NCBI GenBank assembly: GCA_947311485.1
Contig: CAMZLM010000084.1
Location: forward strand, 1-36,113
Length of the DNA: 36,113 nucleotides
Direction: 5' to 3'
Source: an uncultured Paracoccaceae bacterium
Lineage (GTDB): Bacteria > Pseudomonadota > Alphaproteobacteria > Rhodobacterales > Rhodobacteraceae
The notes beneath the pieces were generated by a model, which was not told the DNA's origin, ran no database searches, and worked only from the letters and a program-made list of their open reading frames with translations. Positions 19,425 to 27,706 of the stretch are shown in pieces. The position numbers were made by a program, and so were the translations under genes. Every line of letters starts with the position of its first letter. Positions within the stretch are counted from its first letter, which is position 1.

Positions 19425-20135
19425 TTAGCGCCGCCGAAACGTGAGATAATGCGGTGTGCGGCCTTCGCGCAGGGCCTTTTGTTCATAGCGCGTTGACAGC
19501 CAATCATCCCATGGTTCGCGCCAATCGGTGGCGGTTTCGGCCAGCCAGTCGAATTCCGGCATGGCGGTGATCTGTTCCAGCGTTTGGCGCACGTAATCGG
19601 GAATATCGGTGGCTACGCGCAGAATGGCACCGGATTTCAGGCTACGCGCCAGCGGTTGCAGATGTTCAGGCGTTACAAAACGGCGTCGGTGGTGGCGTTT
19701 CTTGGGCCAGGGATCAGGGTAGAGCAGAAAAGCTTTGTCGATCGACCCTTCGGGCAAAACATCCATCATGTCGCGCGCATCGCCGGGATGCACCGCGAGG
19801 TTTTGCGCGCCGGCCTTGCGGATTTTACCGAGCAAGGTTGCGACCCCGTTGATGTAGGGTTCACAGCCGATAATACCCACGTCCGGATTATTGATCGCCT
19901 GATGGATCATGTGCTCACCGGCCCCGAACCCGATTTCCAGCCACACGGGGCGATCCCCGAACAGGGTCGTCAGATCAAGCGGGTTCCGGTCGGGGTTTTC
20001 TTCCCAGCTGACCCCTTTGGGCGCAAGGGCACCGAGGTCTTCTGCCAGATAACGTTTGTGGCTATCGTGCAGGCCTTTGCCTTTGAGGCGGCCATAAAAA
20101 TTACGGTGGGGGCGGGGTGTGGGTTTTTCTGTCAT
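19425..20135 (-). CDS. trmB: tRNA (guanine-N7-)-methyltransferase
   Basis: WLEIGFGAGEHMIHQAINNPDVGIIGCEPYINGVATLL; LLYPDPWPKKRHHRRRFV. Confidence 0.97.
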   Translation of the reverse strand: MTEKPTPRPHRNFYGRLKGKGLHDSHKRYLAEDLGALAPKGVSWEENPDRNPLDLTTLFGDRPVWLEIGFGAGEHMIHQAINNPDVGIIGCEPYINGVATLLGKIRKAGAQNLAVHPGDARDMMDVLPEGSIDKAFLLYPDPWPKKRHHRRRFVTPEHLQPLARSLKSGAILRVATDIPDYVRQTLEQITAMPEFDWLAETATDWREPWDDWLSTRYEQKALREGRTPHYLTFRRR

Positions 20136-20193
20136 GGGCCGAGCTTGTCGCCAAGGCTCGGCCCGGGGTCAAGCCCCTTGTTGACGAATGTGA

Positions 20194-20676
20194 TCAATCA
20201 TCTTCGAAATAGCCGCGGTCCGCGCCACGATGACAGGCAACGCAGTTGGCTTTGGAGCCGGCTTTCTTGAAGGAGCGGGCGCTGACTTCCCATTTGTTGT
20301 GCTGGCGCTGCCACCATGGCATTTCGGTGATGCGCATCGGGGTTTCCCCGCTGGAAACACCGCGCAGAAGCCAAGTGCGGCCGCCGCCGGTATCGGCTGC
20401 GTTTGCTTCAAGCCATTTGCGGATATCCTTGGCGTCCTTAGCATCCAGTGACGCATCTTCGCCAAAGTGGTTGTCGAGGTTTTTCATGATTTTGCGCCAA
20501 GAGCGTTTCGGCAGGAAAGAAGCCGAAAATGCCATGTGGCAGGCGGAACATTCTTGTTTGGCCAGCGGATGATTGACTGGCGGGAAGTATTCGTCGCTAT
20601 CGGCCATGGCTGTAGAGGCAAAACTGAACAGGCCAAAGGCGGCCATAGCGAAGATGGATTTTGTTTTAAGTGTCAT
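20194..20676 (-). CDS. Diheme cytochrome c (DHC family)
   Basis: Signal peptide; CXXCH motifs CSACH and CVACH; NHFGEDASLDAKDAKDIRKWLEANAA. Located next to SHP, as described for DHC. Confidence 0.92.
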   Translation of the reverse strand: MTLKTKSIFAMAAFGLFSFASTAMADSDEYFPPVNHPLAKQECSACHMAFSASFLPKRSWRKIMKNLDNHFGEDASLDAKDAKDIRKWLEANAADTGGGRTWLLRGVSSGETPMRITEMPWWQRQHNKWEVSARSFKKAGSKANCVACHRGADRGYFEDD

Positions 20677-20691
20677 AGGAGCGGTCCTTTC

Positions 20692-21087
20692 TTAGATGCT
20701 CAGCAAATAGGCAATGATATCGGCTTTTTCTTTGGCCGAGCATTCGCGCCCGAGAACCGATTTGCAGTTGCGACGAAACCATTTCGCCGCCTTCTTTTGA
20801 TCGGTCAGGCGGCTGCGATTGGCGGAAATTGCCATTGGATCAATGGGTTTTCCAACGCGGGTCCGGCCCATGCCCTTCAGGTTGGTGGTGTGGCAGGTGA
20901 TACAGCTCGGGGTGTCCGGCTTGCCGCCTGTATGTTTGCTGGTGAACAGTTTTTTGCCGGCAGAGGCCGATGCTTTGGACCCTGCTTGGGATTCAAAACC
21001 TTTCATCAGTTTTTGGGGGGTTGTATTGCCGGCGGCTACGGCGCTGGCAATCAACAAGGGGGCAATGACGAGGGCAATGCGTTTCAT
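20692..21087 (-). CDS. Sphaeroides heme protein-like cytochrome c (SHP; DUF1924 family)
   Basis: MKRIALVIAPLLIASAVAA signal, then 112-aa mature protein with CITCH and RRNCKSVLGRECS. Residue 88 of the predicted mature protein is Asn, matching the recalled SHP Asn88 heme ligand. Confidence 0.93.
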   Translation of the reverse strand: MKRIALVIAPLLIASAVAAGNTTPQKLMKGFESQAGSKASASAGKKLFTSKHTGGKPDTPSCITCHTTNLKGMGRTRVGKPIDPMAISANRSRLTDQKKAAKWFRRNCKSVLGRECSAKEKADIIAYLLSI

Positions 21088-21091
21088 GGGG

Positions 21092-22249
21092 TTACTCCTT
21101 GGGGATGTTGATCTGGAACGGGCTGAACAGCCCGGCTTCGGCGTCTTTGTGGCATGCAACGCAGTTTGATTTGCTGCGGATCCCTTTGCGCTCAAAGATT
21201 GTTTTATCTTCCAACAGCTCTTCGTGGCGTTCCTGCCAGAAAGGTGTGTCGGTGATGGAACCGGGCAGGCCATTGGCCTTGGGGGCCAATTTGAATACAT
21301 GCGCCGGGCGTGTGTCTGCGGTTTCTGCGGCATTGGCCATCAACCAATCGCGAATTTCCGTGGTGGTTTCCTCGTCCAGCGATGCATCCTCGCCAAAGTG
21401 GTCCTCGAGCGTATTTACAATCAGTTCCCAGTCTTTGGCCGGTAACAGGCTTGGATGATAGGCCATGTGGCAATCGGAGCATTCCTCGGCCACAAGCGGA
21501 TTTATCTGTGCCACGGGCATATTTGCGGGGATGGTCCTTGTAAGCATGGCCAGAACCAGCCCGCCGCTGCCGAGGGTCAGGGCAGCGGCGACCACTGCCA
21601 AAACGGTCTGTGCATTGCGCTTGGGAGCAATGACATCCTCGGCAGAGCGGCGTTTTTCACCTGTAATCATGGCCTGCGCCAGATTTTCCTTGTGGCGACG
21701 ACTTTCGAAAACAACTCCGCCTACGTGTGCGGTAATGAGGACCAACAATAAAATTGCCAATACTTCATGAAGCTCGCCGAAAATATCGCCCACAGCATAG
21801 GGAACCAGTGCCGCCAGGGGGCCGGTTTTCAATACACCGCCCAGCAGAAAAGTTCCCGTTGCCGTGATGCCGAGTATGGTTGCGATCAGGGCCAACACCA
21901 TGGCCCCCCCCAACGGGTTGTGGCCGATATGACGTTTGTCGGTGCCGTTTCGCAGGGCATTGAAATAGCTTAGGATAGCGCGTGGTCCCATTACAAAGCT
22001 GGAAAAGCGTGCATAGGTACCACCGGAAAACCCCCAGATAATTCGGGTAATCAACAAGGCCGCCGCGGTTGCGCCGCTCCAGACGTGAAAATTGATCCAG
22101 CTGGCATCGAGAATAAATCCCGTCGTGCCGGCAATCAGAATGGTTGCGACCAACCCCCAGTGAAACAAGCGCACAAAGCGATCCCAAACCGGGATAAGGG
22201 CCGGAGTATCGGGTTGCGTAGAGGAGGGATTCTGCACTGGTTTACTCAC
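21092..22249 (-). CDS. Cytochrome b561-like membrane protein fused to C-terminal diheme cytochrome c domain
   Basis: N-terminal b561 module (VWDRFVRLFHWGLVATILIAGTTGFIL...LHEVLAILLLVLITAHVGGVVFES); C-terminal CSDCH and CVACH with EDHFGEDASLDEETTTEIRDWLMANAAET. Confidence 0.93.
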   Translation of the reverse strand: MSKPVQNPSSTQPDTPALIPVWDRFVRLFHWGLVATILIAGTTGFILDASWINFHVWSGATAAALLITRIIWGFSGGTYARFSSFVMGPRAILSYFNALRNGTDKRHIGHNPLGGAMVLALIATILGITATGTFLLGGVLKTGPLAALVPYAVGDIFGELHEVLAILLLVLITAHVGGVVFESRRHKENLAQAMITGEKRRSAEDVIAPKRNAQTVLAVVAAALTLGSGGLVLAMLTRTIPANMPVAQINPLVAEECSDCHMAYHPSLLPAKDWELIVNTLEDHFGEDASLDEETTTEIRDWLMANAAETADTRPAHVFKLAPKANGLPGSITDTPFWQERHEELLEDKTIFERKGIRSKSNCVACHKDAEAGLFSPFQINIPKE

Positions 22250-22302
22250 ATCAAAGAAGCGCCGGGAGTCGGTCGCGTGATTGCTGTTCTAGAGCAGGCC
22301 AA

Positions 22303-22320
22303 ATGACAGAAAGCTGACAG
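22303..22320 (-). promoter_or_regulatory. Pho-box-like direct repeat (CTGTCAG-CTTT-CTGTCAT) upstream of the cytochrome b/SHP/DHC cluster
   Basis: Two 7-bp CTGTCA(G/T) repeats at 11-bp periodicity on the minus strand, 53 bp upstream of the ATG at 22249. Matches the classic PhoB box layout. Confidence 0.6.
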
Positions 22321-22336
22321 TTTAGTGCGAAGGCAC

Positions 22337-22374
22337 AAAAAATGGCGTAACATCTGCATGCTACGCCATTTTTC
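22337..22374 (-). terminator. Rho-independent terminator downstream of metK (potentially bidirectional)
   Basis: AAAAATGGCGTA (22338-22349) and TACGCCATTTTT (22362-22373): perfect 12-bp inverted repeat with T-tract. Confidence 0.88.
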
Positions 22375-22400
22375 GAGTGCAAGTTGGAGTGATCGTCGGC

Positions 22401-23567
22401 TTATACGGCCTTTGTCAGGGCCTCGATCAGATCTGTTTTCTCCCAGCTAAAGCCGCCATCCTCTGCCGGGTTCCGGCCAAAATGGCCATAGGCCGCGGTG
22501 CGGGCATAAATCGGGCGTGTCAGCTGCAAATGCTGGATGATCCCTTGTGGCGTCAGATCCATGACTTGCTCAACGGCCTTTTCAATCGCGGATTCATGGA
22601 CCTTGCCGGTACCATGTGTGTCACAATAAATCGACAGCGGTTTGGCAACGCCAATGGCATAGCTGAGCTGAATGGTGCAGCGATCGGCAAGCCCGGCCGC
22701 AACCACGTTTTTCGCCAGATAACGGGCGGCATAGGCGGCGGAACGGTCTACCTTTGTTGGATCTTTGCCGGAAAACGCGCCGCCACCGTGGGGGGCTGCA
22801 CCGCCGTAAGTGTCGACAATGATCTTGCGTCCGGTCAGACCAGCGTCACCGTCGGGCCCGCCGATCACAAATTTACCGGTCGGGTTTACGTGCCATTCCG
22901 TATCGGCAGACAGCCAGCCTTCGGGCAGGGTTTTGCGGATGTAGGGTTCGACCACGGCACGTACATCTTCGGATGTCATTGTATCGTCAAGGTGTTGGGT
23001 CGACAGCACAACAGAGGTTACACCAACCGGTTTACCGTCCACATAGCGGACCGAAAGCTGGGATTTGGCGTCCGGCCCCAGCATCGAGAGGTCGCCGGAT
23101 TTTCGGGCTGCGGCCAGATTGCGCAGGATTGCGTGGGAATACTGGATCGGGGCCGGCATCAATGCGTCGGTTTCATTGACCGCATAGCCAAACATGATGC
23201 CTTGATCGCCTGCGCCGTCATTATCAACGCCCTGTGCGATATGGGCAGATTGCGGGTGCAGGAAATTATGCACGTTCAAGGTTTTCCAATGAAACCCGTC
23301 TTGTTCATAGCCGATGTCTTGTACGCAATCGCGCACAATGCCATCTACACGGCCTAGGAATTCGTCCAGTTTGGCACGGGAAGAAAGGCCAACTTCGCCA
23401 CCAATCACAACCTGGTTGGTGGTGGCAAAGGTTTCACAGGCGACGCGGGCCATTTCTTCTTCGCTTAGGAAAGCGTCAAGAATGGCGTCGGAAATGCGGT
23501 CGCAGATTTTATCGGGGTGTCCCTCTGAAACGGATTCAGAAGTGAACAGATAGTTTTGACGGGACAT
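22401..23567 (-). CDS. metK: S-adenosylmethionine synthetase
   Basis: [67 protein letters not shown]. Confidence 0.98.
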   Translation of the reverse strand: MSRQNYLFTSESVSEGHPDKICDRISDAILDAFLSEEEMARVACETFATTNQVVIGGEVGLSSRAKLDEFLGRVDGIVRDCVQDIGYEQDGFHWKTLNVHNFLHPQSAHIAQGVDNDGAGDQGIMFGYAVNETDALMPAPIQYSHAILRNLAAARKSGDLSMLGPDAKSQLSVRYVDGKPVGVTSVVLSTQHLDDTMTSEDVRAVVEPYIRKTLPEGWLSADTEWHVNPTGKFVIGGPDGDAGLTGRKIIVDTYGGAAPHGGGAFSGKDPTKVDRSAAYAARYLAKNVVAAGLADRCTIQLSYAIGVAKPLSIYCDTHGTGKVHESAIEKAVEQVMDLTPQGIIQHLQLTRPIYARTAAYGHFGRNPAEDGGFSWEKTDLIEALTKAV

Positions 23568-23571
23568 GGTG

Positions 23572-23617
23572 GTGCTCCAATTGGTTATTTCGCCACGTCA
23601 GGAAGCCGTTGTGGCGC
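23572..23617 (-). promoter_or_regulatory. SAM/SAH riboswitch in the metK 5' leader
   Basis: Minus-strand GCGCCACAACGGCUUCCUGACGUGGCGAAAUAACCAAUUGGAGCACC immediately before the metK ATG. P1 stem CGCCAC/GUGGCG, conserved ACGGCUUCCUG(A/G)CGUGGC core, and the SD-containing UUGGAGCA pseudoknot strand. Confidence 0.93.
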
Positions 23618-23628
23618 ATTGATAGGGA

Positions 23629-23657
23629 TCAGTAGAAGCCCTGATACACAGGGTCAA
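23629..23657 (-). promoter_or_regulatory. Candidate sigma70-type promoter for metK
   Basis: Minus strand TTGACC (23657-23652), 17-bp spacer, TACTGA (23634-23629). Predicted start lies just before the riboswitch. Confidence 0.5.
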
Positions 23658-23665
23658 TGGCTAAA

Positions 23666-25207
23666 TTAAGGCAGGGTTATTTCCTTGGACTTGCGATATT
23701 TTAGACTCACTATTGCACCGATCAGCAAGGTTAGCAGCAGCCACGGCCATTCACCGAGGTAGGAATACAGCGTTCTGCCAAGCGGTTTTGGTAGTTTCAC
23801 GTCGAGAAATCCGGCTTTATTAAGCGGAATACGCGCCAAAATGCGGCCATAGGGATCAACCATCGCGCTGACGCCGGTATTGGCGGCGCGGGCCAACGGC
23901 AAGCCTTGTTCGATGGCGCGCGCACGGGCCTGTGCCAGATGCTGCTGTGGGCCGGCGAAATTGCCGTACCACGCGTCATTTGTGATGTGCAGCAACCATT
24001 TCGGGCGCTGGTTGCCTAGTTGGGAAAGCCCGGGAAAAATGGCCTCATAGCAAATTAGTGGCAAGAAATCGGGCAGGCCGCTGGCCTTGATGATGCGGGT
24101 GCCACTGCCCGCGGCGAAGCCATAGCCATTGGTTTCCACCATTTCACTAATGCCAAAACGCGACAGCAAGGAACCCAGCGGAATGTATTCACCGAAAGGT
24201 ACGAGGTGATGTTTGTCGTAAACTGCCAGAATGCCCCCCACTTGATCAAGATAAACCATCGAATTGTAAACACTATTGTCTTGGCGCCGCTGTATTCCGG
24301 CGATCACTTGGGTGTCGGGACCTGCGGCTTGGGACACCAGTTGCAGGGCAATGGATTCTTCTTCTAGCGGATAAGCGATGGAGGTTTCGGGCCAGATTAC
24401 CACATCGGGGCGACGTTCCTGTGCAATGGCGCGGGTCAGATCAATCGCGCGTTTGAAAAATACCGGCACCATATCGGCACGCCATTTCAGATGCTGGGGG
24501 GCGTTGGGCTGTATCAGGCGCACTTGTATATCGCTCAGCGGCTGCGGAGCCGACATGCGCCATTGCCCCCCCAACCACAGGAATGCCACCAGCAAAACCG
24601 CATAGCTGCCACCAAACCAGATATTGCGCGACACCACCAGCGGGATAAAGCCGATGATCAGGGTCAGAAACCCCAAGCCATGTGGCCCAATAAAGGCAAG
24701 GAGTTGAAAAAGCGGGGTTTCCGACCAGACATAGGCCAACAGCCCCCAAGGAAAACCGGTCAGGATATGGGCACGCAAAAATTCACCCAGTGTCCAGGCT
24801 GCGGCCAGCGCGGCCAGGCGAAGCACGGGTTTTCCCCGGGCAAAAGAGGCGAGTAAAAAACCTGTCCCCCAAAACAAGGCCAACCCGAGCGCCATGAAAA
24901 ACAATGCAAACGGGGCCATCCAGCCAAAGACATCGGCCTCGATGTAAAATGGTTCCATGATCCAGTAAATGGAGGCAGCAAAATAGGCGCTACCCGCGTA
25001 CCATCCGGTTAAAAATGCGCCTTTGCGTCCCTGATTATTTAAAAACAGCCACCCTAATGCGGGTAGGGCCGCCAACAGGCCAAAGGGCAGGGACAAAGGG
25101 GCCTGCCCCAACGCCATAACCAGCCCGCTTAGCCCCGACAGCGCGGCCAGCCGCCAGCCGGTGGTCAGGTAACGGATTACTTTGGGGCGCATGTCTTTGG
25201 GGGGCAT
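23666..25207 (-). CDS. lnt: Apolipoprotein N-acyltransferase
   Basis: 513 aa multi-TM plus nitrilase domain: VVIWPETSIAYPL, YDKHHLVPFGEYIPL, LPLICYEAIFPG, NDAWYGNFAGPQQHLAQARARAIEQGLPLARAANTGVS. Confidence 0.97.
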   Translation of the reverse strand: MPPKDMRPKVIRYLTTGWRLAALSGLSGLVMALGQAPLSLPFGLLAALPALGWLFLNNQGRKGAFLTGWYAGSAYFAASIYWIMEPFYIEADVFGWMAPFALFFMALGLALFWGTGFLLASFARGKPVLRLAALAAAWTLGEFLRAHILTGFPWGLLAYVWSETPLFQLLAFIGPHGLGFLTLIIGFIPLVVSRNIWFGGSYAVLLVAFLWLGGQWRMSAPQPLSDIQVRLIQPNAPQHLKWRADMVPVFFKRAIDLTRAIAQERRPDVVIWPETSIAYPLEEESIALQLVSQAAGPDTQVIAGIQRRQDNSVYNSMVYLDQVGGILAVYDKHHLVPFGEYIPLGSLLSRFGISEMVETNGYGFAAGSGTRIIKASGLPDFLPLICYEAIFPGLSQLGNQRPKWLLHITNDAWYGNFAGPQQHLAQARARAIEQGLPLARAANTGVSAMVDPYGRILARIPLNKAGFLDVKLPKPLGRTLYSYLGEWPWLLLTLLIGAIVSLKYRKSKEITLP

Positions 25208-25216
25208 CAGGCCTGC

Positions 25217-26074
25217 CTAACCGGTGTCAGAGCGGCAAACCCGCATGCGTTTGATCCGGCGCGGGTCGGCGTCGACGATTTCAAATTCATAACCGGATGG
25301 ATGTGGAATGATTTCACCCTTTGCCGGCACACGTCCGGCCAGCATGAAAACAAGCCCGCCAAGGGTGTCGATTTCCTCTTCGTCCGGATCATCAAGCAGG
25401 GTTGTCCCCAAAACTTTTTCAAATGCCGTTAATCCGGTGCGGGCAAGAACCAAATAAACCCCGGGGCGTTCTTCGTGCCATTGGGCGTCGTCGGCCTTGT
25501 CGTGTTCGTCGCTAATGTCGCCAAGCACCTGTTCCACCAGATCCTCGATCGTAACCAGCCCGTCCACACCGCCATATTCGTCGATCACCAACGCCATGTG
25601 AATGTGGTCTGCCTGCATTTTTTGCAGCAAAACCCCGATTTTCATCGAGGGTGGTGCAAACAGGATCGGGCGTAACATCTGTTCCATGTCGAAATCGGTT
25701 CCGCCGCCATTGAACCCGTGTTTCAGGGCCACATCCTTGAGGTGAATAAACCCTTTTGGTTGGTCCAGCGTATCGGCATAAACCGGCAGGCGGGTGTTTC
25801 CTGTATCGCGGAAGATTGAAATCAGATCCGGCAAGGAGATGTCTATCGGCACCGCGTTGATGTCGGCGCGCGGCACGGCCACGTCTTCGACCCGCATGGT
25901 ATAAAGATTGCGCAGATCACCGGTCGGCAGGTTTGCCGTTCCCATCTGCGTTGTCTGTGGAGGGGGGGTATCTGCTTTGCTGCCGCCAAATAAACGGGAG
26001 AAAAAGCTTTTGCCGTCGTCATCGCTGTGCGCGCTATGCGCTGCGATAGAAGATCCTTCGATTGTGTCGCCCAT
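25217..26074 (-). CDS. CorC/HlyC-type CBS-domain protein
   Basis: MRVEDVAVPRADINAVPIDISLPDLISIFRDTGNTRLPVYADTLDQPKGFIHLKD; HMALVIDEYGGVDGLVTIEDLVEQVLGDI; C-terminal CorC_HlyC domain. Start chosen at MGDTIEGSS. Confidence 0.94.
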   Translation of the reverse strand: MGDTIEGSSIAAHSAHSDDDGKSFFSRLFGGSKADTPPPQTTQMGTANLPTGDLRNLYTMRVEDVAVPRADINAVPIDISLPDLISIFRDTGNTRLPVYADTLDQPKGFIHLKDVALKHGFNGGGTDFDMEQMLRPILFAPPSMKIGVLLQKMQADHIHMALVIDEYGGVDGLVTIEDLVEQVLGDISDEHDKADDAQWHEERPGVYLVLARTGLTAFEKVLGTTLLDDPDEEEIDTLGGLVFMLAGRVPAKGEIIPHPSGYEFEIVDADPRRIKRMRVCRSDTG

Positions 26075-26113
26075 GGCTCCTATCCAAAAAACGGTGCCCA
26101 ATTGCACCAAGGG

Positions 26114-26617
26114 TTAATATGGGTCAGGAAACCCCATGCTGACAAGTAACATTGTCTCGATTCCCTGCATCCGTGCTGCATCTGCATCGGTTTCATGGTC
26201 ATAGCCCAGCAAATGTAGGCAAGAATGGGTTAATAGATGGCAAAGATGTTGTTCAAACGGGATATTTCCGTCGGCGGCTTCTTGCGCGCAGGTATCGTAG
26301 GACAGGGCGATGTCGCCGAGTTCCGCATCGAATTCCGGTGTGGGTAGTGGTTTTGGCGCGCCGCCATCCTGTTCCGGCAGCAGGTCAAACGCAGGCCATG
26401 ACAGCACATTGGTCGGCGTCGGCTTATCACGAAAATCCGCGTTCAATGCGGCTATTTTCTTGTCGTCACAGGCGAGAATGCTGATGCCAAAGGCCGCATC
26501 CACACCCTGATCCGCGTAAACGGTTGCAAAGCAGCGTTCGGCCAGCCCTTGCAGGTCAACTGCCTGCCAACGGCTGTCCTCGATCCGGATGTCGGGTTCA
26601 GGCATTGTGTTTGTCAT
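26114..26617 (-). CDS. ybeY: Endoribonuclease/rRNA maturation factor YbeY
   Basis: MTNTMPEPDIRIEDSRW...LSWPAFD...GDIALSYDT...HLLTHSCLHLLGYDHETDADAARMQGIE (H-x3-H-x5-H metal motif). Confidence 0.97.
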   Translation of the reverse strand: MTNTMPEPDIRIEDSRWQAVDLQGLAERCFATVYADQGVDAAFGISILACDDKKIAALNADFRDKPTPTNVLSWPAFDLLPEQDGGAPKPLPTPEFDAELGDIALSYDTCAQEAADGNIPFEQHLCHLLTHSCLHLLGYDHETDADAARMQGIETMLLVSMGFPDPY

Positions 26618-27599
26618 AGGCCCGAATAATCCGTGCCACCATCGGATGGCGCACCACGTCTTCGGCTTTGAAACGGGTAAAGCCGATGCCTTTGACCCCG
26701 TCCAGAACCTTGGCCGCTTCGACCAACCCCGATGGCACGCCGCGGGGTAAGTCAATCTGGCTCGGATCGCCGGTAATGGCCATTTGCGAACCTTCACCCA
26801 TGCGGGTCAGAAACATTTTCATCTGCATGGTGGTGGCATTCTGGGCCTCGTCCAGCAAAACAAAGGCATGGGAAAGCGTGCGCCCACGCATAAAGGCCAG
26901 TGGCGCAATTTCGATGCGTTTTTCCTCGATCAGCTTGGCCACCTGTTTGCCGGGCAGGAAATCCCCGAGCGCGTCATAGAGCGGCTGCATGTAGGGATCG
27001 ACCTTTTCTTTCATGTTACCGGGCAGAAATCCCAAACGTTCGCCAGCCTCCACTGCGGGGCGGGCCAATATGATTTTATCGACGTGCCCCTCCAGAAAGG
27101 CGGAAACCGCCACAGCAACCGCCAGATAGGTTTTCCCGGTACCCGCAGGGCCAAGCCCGAACACCAGCTCGTTGTCAAACAACTGTTCTACGTATTGTTT
27201 TTGCGTCACGGTTCGCGGTTCAACAGTTTTTTTGCGGGTGTGGATCTCAAGCCGTCCCCCCTTGAACATTTCCAGCTGGTCGCCTTTTTGTGTCGGAGTA
27301 CCATCGCCGGAACGCCCCAGACGGATGGCCCCGTCCACATCGCCGGGTTCGACTTCTTTGCCCTGCTCAAGGCGGGCATAAAGCGTGCGCAGGGCCTCGG
27401 CGGCACGATCGGCCCCTTCGGCGTCGCCAACAATGGCTATGGAATTTCCCGTGTGCAGCAGTTGCACACCAAGGGCGGATTCAATGTGGGTGAGGTTGCG
27501 ATCAAATTCCCCGCACAGATCAATCAACAGACGGTTGTTCGGGAATTCCAATGTCAGTTCCGGCACTGTGTGGGCCGAAGGCAAGGCAGTTGTCGCCAA
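26598..27599 (-). CDS. phoH: PhoH family ATPase
   Basis: FGLGPAGTGKTYLAVAVAVSAF; ARPAVEAGERLGFLPGNMKEKVDPYMQPLYDAL; LDEAQNATTMQMKMFLTRMGEGSQMAITGDPSQIDLP. Confidence 0.97.
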   Translation of the reverse strand: MATTALPSAHTVPELTLEFPNNRLLIDLCGEFDRNLTHIESALGVQLLHTGNSIAIVGDAEGADRAAEALRTLYARLEQGKEVEPGDVDGAIRLGRSGDGTPTQKGDQLEMFKGGRLEIHTRKKTVEPRTVTQKQYVEQLFDNELVFGLGPAGTGKTYLAVAVAVSAFLEGHVDKIILARPAVEAGERLGFLPGNMKEKVDPYMQPLYDALGDFLPGKQVAKLIEEKRIEIAPLAFMRGRTLSHAFVLLDEAQNATTMQMKMFLTRMGEGSQMAITGDPSQIDLPRGVPSGLVEAAKVLDGVKGIGFTRFKAEDVVRHPMVARIIRAYDKHNA

Positions 27600-27706
27600 A
27601 GAAGACTCCTCATCGCAAAAGATATTGGCCTATGGTGCAAAAACAGGCGCGCCCCCGCAAGGGGATTCGCGCAGGACAGGGCCAAAGCGGCGAAAAAGGG
27701 GATAAA

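Noticed and set aside
19407-19426. AACGGG...CCCGTT hairpin between convergent SH3-like gene and trmB
   Set aside because: Only 6-bp arms that overlap the trmB stop region; no T-run.
22377-23357. 326-aa plus-strand ORF opposite metK
   Set aside because: Antisense to metK and partly overlaps the metK terminator; no domain signature.
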